Below are positions 16,615 to 25,008 of a stretch of DNA of 64,000 nt, one piece after another. A program made the translations under genes and the position numbers. Below the pieces are notes generated by a model. That model worked only from the letters and a program-made list of their open reading frames with translations, was not told the DNA's origin and searched no databases. Source of the stretch: an uncultured Oscillospiraceae bacterium (lineage in GTDB: Bacteria; Bacillota_A; Clostridia; Oscillospirales; Acutalibacteraceae). The DNA lies in the NCBI GenBank assembly GCA_910589395.1, contig CAJUTL010000011.1, positions 1-64,000 on the forward strand, in the 5' to 3' direction. Position 1 is the first letter of the stretch. Every line of letters begins with the position of its first letter.

Positions 16615-17994
16615 TCATTCTGCGGTCAGCATGCGGTACATGGCTTCCAGGCAGATCTTAGCGTGAAGCTTAAACTGCTCCAAATCGATGCGCTCGTTTA
16701 CATCGTGAGCGTGGCTGTCCTCTTCGCTGGCAAATCCGGGGCCGAAGGCCACGCCCTTCCCGTGCATCTGCCGGGCATAGGTGCCGCCGCCCATGGAATA
16801 GATGCTGCATTCCTCGCCGGTAATATCCTTGTAAGCGCCGGAAAGCAGGGTGACCAGCGGGCTTTCCTTTGGCAGATATAAGGGAGCGGCATCGGAAAGC
16901 AGGGTGTAGGTAAGTCCATAGGCTTCCGCCGCCTTTTGAATGGGCTCGGAAACCGCGTCACCTTTCTTGGTGGCAGGGTAGCGAATATCCACCACCAGGC
17001 TGCACTCCTGAGGATCCGCGTGCAAAAGCCCCAGATTGAAGGTCAAAGGGCCGCTGGGCTCATCGCTCATAGCCACTCCCAGAAAGCTGCCGTCATAGGT
17101 AAGTCCGATTTTTTCGTGAACAAACCGGAAGAAGGAGCCCAACCGGTCTTCGCCGAATACCTCCGCCAAAAGCTCTACCAGATAGGAGGCGGCGTTACGG
17201 CCGTTTTCGGGGCCCGCGGCGTGAGCTGCCTTTCCCTTTGCCAAAAGGGAAGCCCCATCCCCGGTGCGGGTGATCACGAATTCGGCAGGGGAATTCTCCG
17301 CCGCTTTCCGCAGTGCTTCGTATTCTTCCTGAGAGCAGAAAATTTCGCAGACAGCCTTGGCGGGAACGGCGTTGCTTACCGTGCCGGAGGCAAAACTTTT
17401 GATAAGATCGGAATCATTTTTGCTGGAAATTTTCAAGTTGATAATGCCTTTTTCACAGTGGCAGATGCCATAACCGGAATCGGGGGTAAAGCCCATGTCG
17501 GGCAGCTGCTCCTGTTCAAAATAGTGGGGGATATCGGCCATGCCCACTTCCTCGCCGGAGCCGAAGATCACCCGGAGCTTCCGGTTTCCCTTGACTCCTG
17601 CGTCCTTTAAAGCCCGCAGGCAGTGCAGGGCTACAATGGCCGCGCCCTTATCGTCGGATACGCCTCGCCCGAAAGCACGGTTTCCATCGATCACCAGGGT
17701 AAAGGGGTCGGTATCCCAGCCCTCTCCGGCGGGTACCACGTCCACATGTGCCATGACAACGGCGTTTCCCTCTCCTTCGCCGTATTCGGCATGGGCGGCA
17801 TAGTAGTCCGCGTTTTTCGTTTTCAGGCCATAGCCCTTAGCCATTTCCAGTACCGTGTCGATGGCCTTCGCACAGGCATCGCCGAAGGGGTGTCCGTTTT
17901 CCGCCTTGCCCGCCACAGAGGGAACGGCGATCAGCGTTCCCAGATCCTTCAAGATATCGTCCCAATAGTCCAGAATTTTTTCTCCAAACAGCAT
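16615..17994 (-). CDS. PepV/Sapep-type M20 dipeptidase
   Basis: This 459-residue metallopeptidase probably cleaves dipeptides in the cytoplasm. Metal-binding motifs are AHVDVVPAG (His), GRGVSDDKG (Asp), GSGEEVGM (the Glu pair) and FTPDSGYG (Asp). The length, the lid domain between about 185 and 320, and the final MGGGTYAR and HAHDVNE motifs fit the Mn-dependent Sapep/PepV branch. GGAGG lies 8 nt before the ATG. It is divergent from spmA and probably cotranscribed with the HD gene downstream. Confidence 0.92.
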   Translation of the reverse strand: MLFGEKILDYWDDILKDLGTLIAVPSVAGKAENGHPFGDACAKAIDTVLEMAKGYGLKTKNADYYAAHAEYGEGEGNAVVMAHVDVVPAGEGWDTDPFTLVIDGNRAFGRGVSDDKGAAIVALHCLRALKDAGVKGNRKLRVIFGSGEEVGMADIPHYFEQEQLPDMGFTPDSGYGICHCEKGIINLKISSKNDSDLIKSFASGTVSNAVPAKAVCEIFCSQEEYEALRKAAENSPAEFVITRTGDGASLLAKGKAAHAAGPENGRNAASYLVELLAEVFGEDRLGSFFRFVHEKIGLTYDGSFLGVAMSDEPSGPLTFNLGLLHADPQECSLVVDIRYPATKKGDAVSEPIQKAAEAYGLTYTLLSDAAPLYLPKESPLVTLLSGAYKDITGEECSIYSMGGGTYARQMHGKGVAFGPGFASEEDSHAHDVNERIDLEQFKLHAKICLEAMYRMLTAE

Positions 17995-18090
17995 AAGCTG
18001 CGCCTCCGTTTCAAAAAAGACTCTGAAAGTATACTATTCTTTTTCCCCTGCAAAGTCAAGGAAAAGCAGGGGAGGAAAGCGGGGATTTTT

Positions 18091-18675
18091 ATGTTAAACG
18101 CCATCTGGTTCGGTATGATTTTGTCAAGTGTTGTCTGTGCGCTGGCCACCGGCAGGATCGGCGACCTTTCCACCGCCATTATGAACGGGGCAAAGGACGC
18201 GGTAGAGCTTTCCATATTTCTTTTGGGAAGCATGTGCGCCTGGCTGGGTTTTTTGAAGATCGCTGAAAAAAGCGGGCTGACAGAGCTTTTGGCCTCCGCC
18301 TTTTCTCCGGTGATCGACAGGCTTTTTCCGGAATACCGGGAGGACCGGGAGATCAAAGGGAAGATGTGCATGAATTTTTCAGCAAATTTTCTGGGCCTGG
18401 GAAACGCCGCTACGCCCCTTGGCTTGGCGGCGGTCAGCGCCATGGCGAAGAAAAACAAAGGAACCGCCCCTACCAAGGGAATGATCCTGTTTGTGGTGTT
18501 TAACACAGCTTCCATTCAGCTTTTGCCGGTGAACATGGCGGCCATGCGCAGCTCCTGCGGCAGCGCCGAGCCCTTTGCCGTTTTGCCGGAGATCTGGATC
18601 ACCTCCTTTGCCGCGCTGGTTACCTGCGTACTGTGCTGCAAGCTGGCGGAGCGGGGAAGCCTGAGGGGCTTCTGA
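18091..18675 (+). CDS. spmA: spore maturation protein A
   Basis: This 194-residue membrane protein belongs to the nucleoside-recognition (Gate) family and matches SpmA. Seen features are the opening MLNAIWFGMILSSVVCALATG, FLLGSMCAWLGFLKIAEKSG, and the core NFSANFLGLGNAATPLG. In Bacillus, SpmA and SpmB are needed for proper dehydration of the spore core. The ATG at 18091 follows GGAGG. spmB starts 77 nt downstream in the conserved order. Confidence 0.93.
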   Translation: MLNAIWFGMILSSVVCALATGRIGDLSTAIMNGAKDAVELSIFLLGSMCAWLGFLKIAEKSGLTELLASAFSPVIDRLFPEYREDREIKGKMCMNFSANFLGLGNAATPLGLAAVSAMAKKNKGTAPTKGMILFVVFNTASIQLLPVNMAAMRSSCGSAEPFAVLPEIWITSFAALVTCVLCCKLAERGSLRGF

Positions 18676-18752
18676 AAACCGGCCTTAAGGTGATAGACCT
18701 GAATTTTGCGGTGTTGCCTTAAGTTTCACAAAGAAGAAAGGCGGGAAAAACC

Positions 18753-19271
18753 ATGGGGCAGATCGGGGCGGCGGCAATGCCGCTGATCGTCGGCGGGATC
18801 GTGCTGTTTGGCTTTTTGAAAAACGTAGAGGTGTTCGATACCTTTTTAGAGGGGGCAAAGGAGGGGATCAGTGCTTCTATGCGTATCCTTCCCACCTTGA
18901 TCGGCCTGATCGTGGCGGTGTCCATGGTACGGGCCTCCGGGCTGCTGGAGCTTCTCTGTTCTCTGGCGGAGCCCTTGGCGGAAGCGGTGGGCATTTCCCC
19001 GGAAATTTTACCGCTTGCTCTGCTGCGGCCTGTTTCCGGCAGCGGCTCCTCCGCCTATACGCTTTCCCTTTTACAGCAGTTCGGCCCGGAGAGCGAAACG
19101 GGAAAGATCGCCTCTGTGCTGGCATCTTCCACAGAGACGACCTTTTATGCCATTGCCGTATATTTTGGGGCCTGCGGATATAAAAGGCTGCGGTATACCG
19201 TTCCTGCCGCCCTGCTGGGGGATTGCGCCGCCCTGGTGTTTGCTGTGCTCACGGTAAAGCTGCTTGGCTAA
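18753..19271 (+). CDS. spmB: spore maturation protein B
   Basis: This 172-residue partner of SpmA has four or five hydrophobic helices. Family signatures are FLEGAKEGI, ILPTLIGLIVAVSMVRASG, RPVSGSGSSA and STETTFYAIAVYFGACG. It acts in the sporangium membrane during spore core dehydration. A GAAAGGCGGG ribosome-binding site is present. The gene ends 4 nt past the end of the convergent GNAT gene, so the stop regions overlap. Confidence 0.93.
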   Translation: MGQIGAAAMPLIVGGIVLFGFLKNVEVFDTFLEGAKEGISASMRILPTLIGLIVAVSMVRASGLLELLCSLAEPLAEAVGISPEILPLALLRPVSGSGSSAYTLSLLQQFGPESETGKIASVLASSTETTFYAIAVYFGACGYKRLRYTVPAALLGDCAALVFAVLTVKLLG

Positions 19272-19762
19272 AGCTCCAACCGGTAGCTTGCACCGGTTTC
19301 TGTCTTTTTCGTTTCCCGAAAGCCGCAGGAGAGAAACAGCCTTTGAGAGGCGGTATTGTAGCTGTAGATATTCTGTACGCTGAGATGATCCCAATGAAGT
19401 GATCTGGCCCGCGCGATCAGTGCCTGAAGCACCGACTTTCCGATGCCCCGCTCTCTGACGGCGGAAGAGCCCAGGGCGATGGGCAGATCCTCCTGCCATA
19501 TGGTCACGTCTCCGATAGGGACAAACCCGGTTCCCTGATCCTCCTCGATCCAGTACAGCTCCCCATGAGCGTCGAGATAAGCATACATTACCTTGAGATT
19601 TTCCAGAGTATAGGGCTTGGTACCCTCGCCCTCGGACATGCGAAGAACCACCGGGTCCTGGTACCAGGGCAGGGCAAAGTCGAAAACGCCGTCATACCTT
19701 TTCAGCCGCAGGGTGGGGGAAATCTCAATAAATTCCGGTTGTTCTATCGCTTCGATCGGCAT
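19268..19762 (-). CDS. GNAT-family N-acetyltransferase
   Basis: This 164-residue cytoplasmic protein transfers an acetyl group from acetyl-CoA to an unidentified amine. The acetyl-CoA loop appears as VRERGIGKSVLQALI at about residues 102-116, and the final beta-bulge region as NTASQRLFLSCGF. It has RimJ/RimL-like proportions. A GGAGGGCGCTT site precedes the ATG. It is convergent with spmB and divergent from the flippase-like gene. Confidence 0.82.
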   Translation of the reverse strand: MPIEAIEQPEFIEISPTLRLKRYDGVFDFALPWYQDPVVLRMSEGEGTKPYTLENLKVMYAYLDAHGELYWIEEDQGTGFVPIGDVTIWQEDLPIALGSSAVRERGIGKSVLQALIARARSLHWDHLSVQNIYSYNTASQRLFLSCGFRETKKTETGASYRLEL

Positions 19763-19799
19763 AAGCGCCCTCCTTTATAAAACCGTAAGATTTCATGGT

Positions 19800-19828
19800 T
19801 TGCATTATACTACAAACCGTGATAGAAT
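19800..19828 (+). promoter_or_regulatory. sigma-A promoter of the flippase-like gene
   Basis: TTGCAT (19800-19805) and TAGAAT (19823-19828) are 17 nt apart. The inverted repeat GTTTG...CAAAC overlaps the -35 and spacer. The region between this promoter and the called start holds a 42-bp direct repeat. Confidence 0.7.
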
Positions 19829-19931
19829 AGCAACGGCAAGAGCCATTGCTGTTTTGGAAGAGAAAATCGCAATAACGGCAAGAACCGCCGCTGCTTTTGA
19901 AAAATCTGCGAAACAGCTTGATATTATACAG

Positions 19932-21056
19932 ATGGAGCGATGCGCTTTGACGGAATATGAAACGATAGGGGAAGGCTCCTCTTCCGCAATGGAGCCGCAA
20001 AAGAAAAAACGGAAAATTCCCTGGGGAATGCTTTATATTTTAGCCACCATGATCGCCCTTGTGGCGTTTGGAATCTGTAACCGGGAATTCGGAAATGTAT
20101 TTCGCACCATAGCGAACCTGACTCCCGGTTTCCTTGCTCTGGCAGTACTGGTCACAGTGGTCTATTTCCTGTTTGAAGGCGGGATCATTTGCCTTCTGAT
20201 GCGCAGCCAGAAGATCCCGATGAAAATGGGAAGCGCCATGAAGATCGGCCTTCTTGGCATCTATTATTCCTATATCACCCCCAGTTCCACCGGAGGCCAG
20301 CCCATGCAGGCCGCGTACCTCCGCCGGGATAAGATCCCCGTGGGGGTTTCCACCGCTGTATTGATCGTAAAATTTTTCTGCTTTCAGTGCGCTTTTTTCC
20401 TTTGCTCACTTTTGAGCTTCTTCTTTATGTATGGAAAGCTGAGCCTGGAAAACCCCGGCATTATCCCGCTGATCATTCTGGGCCTGGCCATAAACGGCGG
20501 CTCTATTATCTTTTTCCCCTGTCTCTTTATCAAGCCAGTGCTGCACGGTATCTGCCGTTTTGCCAAATGGCTGGTGAGAAAGCTCAGGTTTTTGCAGGGG
20601 CATTTTCACCTGCTGGAGTCCATCGATAAATTTGAAGCGGATTTCGGCAGCTACCGGGAAACCTTTCGGAAAAATAAGCGCAGTGTCCTGTGGGGAATTT
20701 TGCTTTCCATTCCGCAATTCATTTTGCAGATGAGCGTGATCTATTTCGTGTTTCGCGCCTTTGGCTATCACACCATCAGCTATTGGGAGGTTTTTGCCGT
20801 ACAGAGCCTTTTGCAGGCGTCTGTGTCCTTTATGCCCATGCCCGGCGCCTCCGGCGCCCAGGAGCTTGGATTTTCCGCCTTTTTCCGAAACTATTTTGTC
20901 AAGGATGACCTGTATTCCGCCGTCATGGTCTGGCGGTTTTTTACCTACTACCTGGTGGTGATCGCCGGCGCGCTGCTGGTAGTGGCGGACCAGTTCTTTT
21001 ACGGCAGAAAAAAGAAAAGAGAAACCGCGGAGCAGAGCAATGCGGCAGAAGAATGA
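19932..21056 (+). CDS. lysylphosphatidylglycerol-synthase-TM / YbhN-like flippase family membrane protein
   Basis: This protein of 374 residues has seven or eight helices of the UPF0104/AglD-type transmembrane domain, related to the flippase half of MprF. Characteristic stretches are YYSYITPSSTGGQPMQAAYL and MPGASGAQELGFSAFF. The family is linked to lipid or glycolipid translocation. The start is uncertain: the ATG at 19932 has no clear ribosome-binding site, the ATG at 19989 (MEPQKKKRK) would put a basic tail right before the first helix, and the frame stays open upstream to the promoter. There is no synthase domain, so lysyl transfer is not predicted. Confidence 0.82.
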   Translation: MERCALTEYETIGEGSSSAMEPQKKKRKIPWGMLYILATMIALVAFGICNREFGNVFRTIANLTPGFLALAVLVTVVYFLFEGGIICLLMRSQKIPMKMGSAMKIGLLGIYYSYITPSSTGGQPMQAAYLRRDKIPVGVSTAVLIVKFFCFQCAFFLCSLLSFFFMYGKLSLENPGIIPLIILGLAINGGSIIFFPCLFIKPVLHGICRFAKWLVRKLRFLQGHFHLLESIDKFEADFGSYRETFRKNKRSVLWGILLSIPQFILQMSVIYFVFRAFGYHTISYWEVFAVQSLLQASVSFMPMPGASGAQELGFSAFFRNYFVKDDLYSAVMVWRFFTYYLVVIAGALLVVADQFFYGRKKKRETAEQSNAAEE

Positions 21057-21396
21057 GGAATTGGCAATGAATAATGAGCAATTATTTTAAGATCAGGAGC
21101 CCAGTCTGCTAAATTGGAATTTAGCGGTTATCTGCACACCATCCTCTTGTCATTCTGAGCGAAGCGAAGAATCTCGTCCTTCGCCCTTTTCCCGGAATCA
21201 AGGGCGAGATTCTTCGTCACTTCGTTCCTCAGAATGACAATAGTGATAGCGGAATCAGGACGCTAAACTATAATTTACCACTCTACCCCTGCCCTTCCTT
21301 GCTAATTGCTCATTATATGCCCTTGCTTTTATTGCGCTGCGAAGCAGTGCCACCACCGTCTAGTATCCAGCATCCAGCATCTAGTATCTAAAAAAC
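21057..21396. repeat. composite repeat island 3
   Basis: Modules in order are GGCAATGAATAATGAGCAATT flanking repeats, a TAAATTGGAATTTA separator (about 21111), a MITE-like hairpin (21148-21239), and a second separator (TAAACTATAATTTA near 21264). GCTAATTGCTCATTAT follows in inverted orientation to the left flank, then CCAGCATCCAGCATCTAG. No gene is present. Confidence 0.65.
21148..21239. repeat. MITE-like hairpin repeat, copy 3
   Basis: Near-perfect arms start with TGTCATTCTGAGCGAAGCGA and end with CGTTCCTCAGAATGACA. The central pair is AGAATCTCGTCCTTCGCCC with GGGCGAGATTCTTCG. Confidence 0.8.
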
Positions 21397-21445
21397 CGAA
21401 GCTGCTGCAAAACCGCTAAGTTTTACAACAGCTTCTCTTTCTTTT
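21397..21445 (-). terminator. terminator of the uracil-DNA glycosylase gene
   Basis: The stem GAAGCTGCTG(CA)AAAC pairs with GTTTT(AC)AACAGCTTC. On the minus strand it is followed by GGTTTTTT, just after the glycosylase stop codon. It resembles the hairpin at 12941-12992. Confidence 0.75.
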
Positions 21446-21460
21446 ACCTGGCGCTGTTTT

Positions 21461-22036
21461 TCAACGGCTGATATCCGCTTCCAGCTCGTCGATCTTTTCT
21501 CTTAGCTTCAAAAAATCCTCAAAGGCGGCGGGCTTTTGGGCGGGATTGCGCAACAGCGCGGCAGGGTGCAGAGTTGGCATCATCAGCACGCCGCCCTTTT
21601 CGAAGAAAGTGCCGTGCTCCTTAGTGATCTTCAGATCTGGCTTGATCATTTTCATGCCGGCAACACGCCCCAAACACACAATGATCTTCGGGCGCAGCAG
21701 CGCAAACTGATTCCGCAGCCAGCCAATGCAGGCGTCCTGCTCCTCCGGCAGCGGATCCCGGTTTTTCGGCGGACGGCATTTCACGATATTGGCAATGTAG
21801 ATATTGGTTTTCCGGTCCAGATCCACGGCGGTGAGAAACTTATCCAAAAGCTGGCCGCCCCGGCCCACAAAGGGCTCTCCCTGCAGATCTTCATTTTCTC
21901 CGGGCCCTTCGCCTACAAACAGCACCTTGGCTTTTGGGTTTCCCACGCCGAACACTACGTTGTGCCGTGTTTCGCACAGCCCGCATTTGCGGCATTGCAG
22001 GCAGCTTTCCCGAAGCGCTTCCCAGTTATCGATCAT
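21461..22036 (-). CDS. family-4 uracil-DNA glycosylase (iron-sulfur)
   Basis: This 191-residue protein removes uracil from DNA. The start of motif 1 is FVGEGPGENED, and the late motif is TLHPAALLRNP. Cysteines for a 4Fe-4S cluster are in CLQCRKCGLC near the N-terminus and in KCRPPKNRDP plus the following ACIGWL. The ATG at 22036 is preceded by GGGAGGG, so in-frame codons further upstream are rejected. A sigma-A promoter stands immediately upstream. Confidence 0.92.
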   Translation of the reverse strand: MIDNWEALRESCLQCRKCGLCETRHNVVFGVGNPKAKVLFVGEGPGENEDLQGEPFVGRGGQLLDKFLTAVDLDRKTNIYIANIVKCRPPKNRDPLPEEQDACIGWLRNQFALLRPKIIVCLGRVAGMKMIKPDLKITKEHGTFFEKGGVLMMPTLHPAALLRNPAQKPAAFEDFLKLREKIDELEADISR

Positions 22037-22066
22037 TTTGCTCCCTCCCATAGCCTTCTGAAATCC

Positions 22067-22095
22067 AGTATAGCAAATTCCTTTGAGAAACACAA
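22067..22095 (-). promoter_or_regulatory. sigma-A promoter of the uracil-DNA glycosylase gene
   Basis: On the minus strand TTGTGT and TATACT (22072-22067) are separated by 17 nt. It is back to back with the phosphotransacylase promoter. Confidence 0.7.
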
Positions 22096-22105
22096 GGAAA
22101 GGCAG

Positions 22106-22134
22106 TTGAAATTTTTCCCGTTCGGTAGTAGAAT
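22106..22134 (+). promoter_or_regulatory. sigma-A promoter of the phosphotransacylase gene
   Basis: TTGAAA (22106-22111) and TAGAAT (22129-22134) have a 17-nt spacer. The ribosome-binding site AAGGAGG and the ATG at 22176 follow. Confidence 0.75.
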
Positions 22135-22175
22135 AAAAATGCAAAAGCCGAAGAATTTTGAAGGAGGAATACACA

Positions 22176-22742
22176 ATGAAGGTTATGGTAGAAACTTCCG
22201 CTCATCATGTCCACGTTTCCAATGAGGATTTGGAAACCCTGTTCGGCAAGGGCGCCGCTCTTACCAATAAGAAGGATCTTTCTCAGCCCGGCCAGTATGC
22301 CTGCGCGGAAAAGGTGGAGGTAGTAGGTCCCAAGGGCTCCATGTCCATGTCGATCCTGGGGCCCACCCGGAAAGAGACCCAGGTGGAAATTTCCCTTACT
22401 GATGCTCGCAAGCTGGGCGTGACCGCGCCGATCCGGGAATCCGGCGATCTGGAGGGAACTCCCGGCTGCACGCTGAAGGGACCTGCCGGAGAAGTGGTTC
22501 TGGAAAAAGGTGTGATCGCGGCGAAGCGTCATATCCACTTTAATCCCGAAGAGGCAAAGGAAGCTGGTGTTACCGATAAGCAGATCGTTTCCGTAAAGGT
22601 GGAATACAACGGTCGCAGCCTGGTTTACGGCGATGTGGTATGCCGCGTCAGCCCCGCCTACGCGTTAGCCATGCATGTGGACACCGATGAATCCAATGCG
22701 GCCGCGCTGCCTGGAACCGTAGACGGCGAGATCCTTCTGTGA
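22176..22742 (+). CDS. PduL-type phosphate acyltransferase
   Basis: This 188-residue protein is PduL-like and interconverts acyl-CoA and acyl phosphate (acetyl or propionyl). Zinc-ligand histidines are seen in SAHHVHVS near the N-terminus and in KRHIHFNPEEA around residue 120. No microcompartment shell gene is nearby, and it lacks an obvious N-terminal encapsulation helix. It could therefore serve as the cell's phosphotransacetylase, turning acetyl-CoA from pyruvate oxidation into acetyl phosphate. AAGGAGG lies 8 nt before the ATG. A terminator follows. Confidence 0.88.
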   Translation: MKVMVETSAHHVHVSNEDLETLFGKGAALTNKKDLSQPGQYACAEKVEVVGPKGSMSMSILGPTRKETQVEISLTDARKLGVTAPIRESGDLEGTPGCTLKGPAGEVVLEKGVIAAKRHIHFNPEEAKEAGVTDKQIVSVKVEYNGRSLVYGDVVCRVSPAYALAMHVDTDESNAAALPGTVDGEILL

Positions 22743-22803
22743 CCGGCTTTTCCGGCCGCGGCGTAAAACGCTGCGTGGGATTACTATATTGATTTTGTAA
22801 AGG

Positions 22804-22851
22804 AGCGCTGTCTGCCAAGTGTATTTCCTCTTCGGCAGGCGGCGTTTTTAT
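22804..22851 (+). terminator. terminator after the phosphotransacylase gene
   Basis: CGCTGTCTGCC pairs with GGCAGGCGGCG, including G-U pairs, and is followed by TTTTTAT. Confidence 0.7.
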
Positions 22852-22906
22852 ATGAGCGGCAGCTTCGATTAACAAGAATTTCTGAAAGAAGAGGAGGAAC
22901 CGCAAA

Positions 22907-23338
22907 ATGGAACACTTTGGTTTTTCTATGCTGTGGTATTGGGGAGCCTATCTGATCGTAACGCTGATCGGAATACTGCACACAGTTTTTAACATCACGG
23001 TGCTGCATATGAAATCTATGAAAGAAGGCCCGGGTATGGGCGAGGGGTACGAAAAGACAAAGCCCTGGCACCCCCTGTATAATCTTCTGATTTTTCCGGT
23101 GTTCGCGTTTCTCTATTTTCAAGGCCTGGAAACCGTCACCTTTTCCAATGTGGTCGCTACCTCGCTGATTTGGGGAACCCTCACGGCAGCCTTCGATGTG
23201 ATCGGCTGGGTGCTGATCAAGCACCCATGGTCTTTGTCCTTCCGGGAATTTTACATCGATTATCAGCCCTGGGTCACGCTGATCTATCTCACCATATACG
23301 CCAGTCCTTTTCTTGCTTATTGGCTGATAAGCTTATAG
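22907..23338 (+). CDS. four-helix membrane protein of unknown function
   Basis: This 143-residue protein has hydrophobic segments at about 9-31, 61-79, 84-105 and 121-142, with a polar loop (MKEGPGMGEGYEKTK) after the first. The strong ribosome-binding site GGAGG lies 9 nt before the ATG. A terminator separates it from the phosphotransacylase. No family is recognised and no catalytic residues are evident. It is genuinely coding by its ribosome-binding site and amino-acid pattern. Confidence 0.7.
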   Translation: MEHFGFSMLWYWGAYLIVTLIGILHTVFNITVLHMKSMKEGPGMGEGYEKTKPWHPLYNLLIFPVFAFLYFQGLETVTFSNVVATSLIWGTLTAAFDVIGWVLIKHPWSLSFREFYIDYQPWVTLIYLTIYASPFLAYWLISL

Positions 23339-23394
23339 AGGCGGACAAAAAATACTGAAAAAAGACAGGACAAAAATTCTTTATGAGATTATCC

Positions 23395-23640
23395 TGATAG
23401 GGAAGAGGCAATGAGCGATTAGGAATGGGCAATGAGCAACGAGGAATTGAAGGGCAAGGGTAGCCGCTAGACTTTAATTTATCATGTTAGTTGCTGGAAA
23501 AGGAAAGGGCTCCCTCTCTGTCATTCTGAACGAAGTGAAGAATCTCGTCCTTTGGGTCTTTTCGAAGGGCTTTAAGAGCGAGATCCTTTGTCGCTATGCT
23601 CCTCAGGATGACAGAGGAAGGGGAATGCCCTGAAAACTTA
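23395..23640. repeat. composite repeat island 4
   Basis: It contains GGGCAATGAGCAACGAGGAATT flanking arrays, a degenerate separator (TAGACTTTAATTTA, about 23468) and a MITE-like hairpin (23519-23613). No gene is present between the membrane protein and the AraC regulator. Confidence 0.6.
23519..23613. repeat. MITE-like hairpin repeat, copy 4
   Basis: It starts TGTCATTCTGAACGAAGTGA and ends TCCTCAGGATGACA. The inner arms AATCTCGTCCTTT and AAGAGCGAGATCCTT are slightly diverged. Confidence 0.7.
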
Positions 23641-23682
23641 ATTGCCATAACTTGACAGAAAAGAAAAATGGGAGGTGAGCCT

Positions 23683-24576
23683 GTGGAGTGGACGGAAACC
23701 CTGCGCTCCGCCATCGACTATATGGAACAGCATATCCGCGAGCCGATCACGGCGGAGGAGGTGGCGGCCCATGTGTACATGTCTCCCTTTTATCTGCAAA
23801 AGGGCTTTGAGATCGTGACGGGGTATTCCATTTCCAGGTATCTTCGCTGCCGCCGTCTGTATCTGGCGGCGCTGGATTTGGTGCTGGATCGGGGCAGGGT
23901 CATCGATATTGCCTATCGGTACGGCTTTGAAACGCCGGAAAGCTTTACAAAGGCCTTTGTGCGTTTCCACGGAGCCACCCCCACGCAGATCAAAAAAGAG
24001 CACAAAAGGCTCAAGCCCTTTTTTCCGTTGAAGGTCATGATTTCTGTACAAGGAGGAGAAAGCTTGGAGTACACGGTGGAACACAAAGAAAAATTTACGG
24101 TGATCGGCTTCGGGAGAGATGTTCCCTTTGAAAGCGGCTACCGGGAGATCCCCGAATTTTGGGAGGAATTCGACCGGCAATATTGTACGCCGATTTTTTC
24201 CGGAAAAGAACCGCAAACTCCGGAGGAAAAGGCCTTTTTGGCCCATGGTATCGGCGAGTTTGGCGTGTGCGTGGACGAGGAGCGCACCCCCGGCATGTTC
24301 CGCTATCTCATTGCGGGAAGCTACCGGGGCGGGCCGATCCCGGAGGGAATGGAGCTGTTTGAGTTTCCCGCGATGGATTGGGCGGTTTTCCCTTGCCGTG
24401 GGCCGCTTCCCGGTACGCTTCAGGCCATCAATACCAAGGTGTTTCAGGAATGGCTTCCCGGCAATACGGAGTACCGCATCGCCATGGGCGCCAATATTGA
24501 GTGGTATTCCGACGAGGGAAAAACCGACAGCGACGGATATCGGGCAGCCATTTGGGTGCCGGTGGAAAAGCTTTGA
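23683..24576 (+). CDS. AraC-family regulator with GyrI-like effector domain
   Basis: This 297-residue protein has two N-terminal AraC helix-turn-helix motifs (about 1-100, including ITAEEVAAHVYMSPFYLQK and DIAYRYGFETPESFTKAF). A C-terminal GyrI/SOUL-like small-molecule-binding domain covers about 130-295. Such proteins, like Rob and BltR-type sensors, bind hydrophobic or cationic compounds and activate efflux or stress genes. The start is placed at the GTG at 23683 because GGAGGTGA precedes it; the in-frame ATG at 23668 lacks a site. Its targets are not evident from neighbours. Confidence 0.87.
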   Translation: MEWTETLRSAIDYMEQHIREPITAEEVAAHVYMSPFYLQKGFEIVTGYSISRYLRCRRLYLAALDLVLDRGRVIDIAYRYGFETPESFTKAFVRFHGATPTQIKKEHKRLKPFFPLKVMISVQGGESLEYTVEHKEKFTVIGFGRDVPFESGYREIPEFWEEFDRQYCTPIFSGKEPQTPEEKAFLAHGIGEFGVCVDEERTPGMFRYLIAGSYRGGPIPEGMELFEFPAMDWAVFPCRGPLPGTLQAINTKVFQEWLPGNTEYRIAMGANIEWYSDEGKTDSDGYRAAIWVPVEKL

Positions 24577-24611
24577 AAGCTGTTGTCAAGCGAAGAGAAA
24601 AGTTTGTTTGG

Positions 24612-24650
24612 GAAAGGAGTCTGCCGCAAATTCCGCGGCAGGCTCCTTTC
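24612..24650 (+). terminator. terminator after the AraC gene
   Basis: GAAAGGAGTCTGCCGC pairs with GCGGCAGGCTCCTTTC. The sequence is nearly the same as the third hairpin at 24883-24919, so the two may be copies. Confidence 0.6.
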
Positions 24651-24738
24651 AGGCTGTCGATAAACCCTCTAACTGAAAGAAACGGAAGGGGGAAGAGTGT
24701 GAAAAAGCTGCTTTGCAGCTTCTAGGGACCATCAGGGG

Positions 24739-24790
24739 CGCTGGTCTCCGGTGGAGACCGCCAAGCGCCGACCGAGCCGACAGGCGAGAA
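24739..24790. repeat. short structured repeat shared with the window's left end
   Basis: GGTCTCC-GGT-GGAGACC forms a hairpin and is followed by GACCGAGCCGACAGGCGAGA. The same second segment follows a different hairpin at positions 2-43. Conserved sequence after a variable hairpin suggests a structured repeat family. Confidence 0.45.
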
Positions 24791-24812
24791 CCCTCTCTCG
24801 CATTTCAATCAG

Positions 24813-24919
24813 AACTTCTTGAGGAAATCAAAGATTTCCTCAAGAAGTTTGAGCGTGGCGAAAAGCTTTTTCGACACGCTCAAAGGAACCTGCCGCAAAT
24901 TCCGTGGCAGGTTCCTTTT
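24813..24919. repeat. three consecutive hairpins upstream of hrcA
   Basis: Hairpin 1 (24813-24849) has 17-bp perfect arms starting AACTTCTTGAGGAAATC. Hairpin 2 (24848-24884) pairs TTTGAGCGTG with CACGCTCAAA around an inner CGAAAA/TTTTTCG stem. Hairpin 3 (24883-24919) pairs AAGGAACCTGCCGC with GTGGCAGGTTCCTT and ends in TTTT, so it can terminate. All lie upstream of the hrcA promoter. Confidence 0.6.
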
Positions 24920-24969
24920 GCCGTTTTCAGCAAAAACCGCCATTCATATTTAATTTACAAATTACGTTC

Positions 24970-24998
24970 TTGACTTTTGCTGACCAAAGTGGTAAATT
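24970..24998 (+). promoter_or_regulatory. sigma-A promoter of the hrcA operon
   Basis: TTGACT (24970-24975) and TAAATT (24993-24998) are 17 nt apart. CIRCE lies directly downstream, over the start of transcription. Confidence 0.8.
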
Positions 24999-25008
24999 AT
25001 AGTCATGG

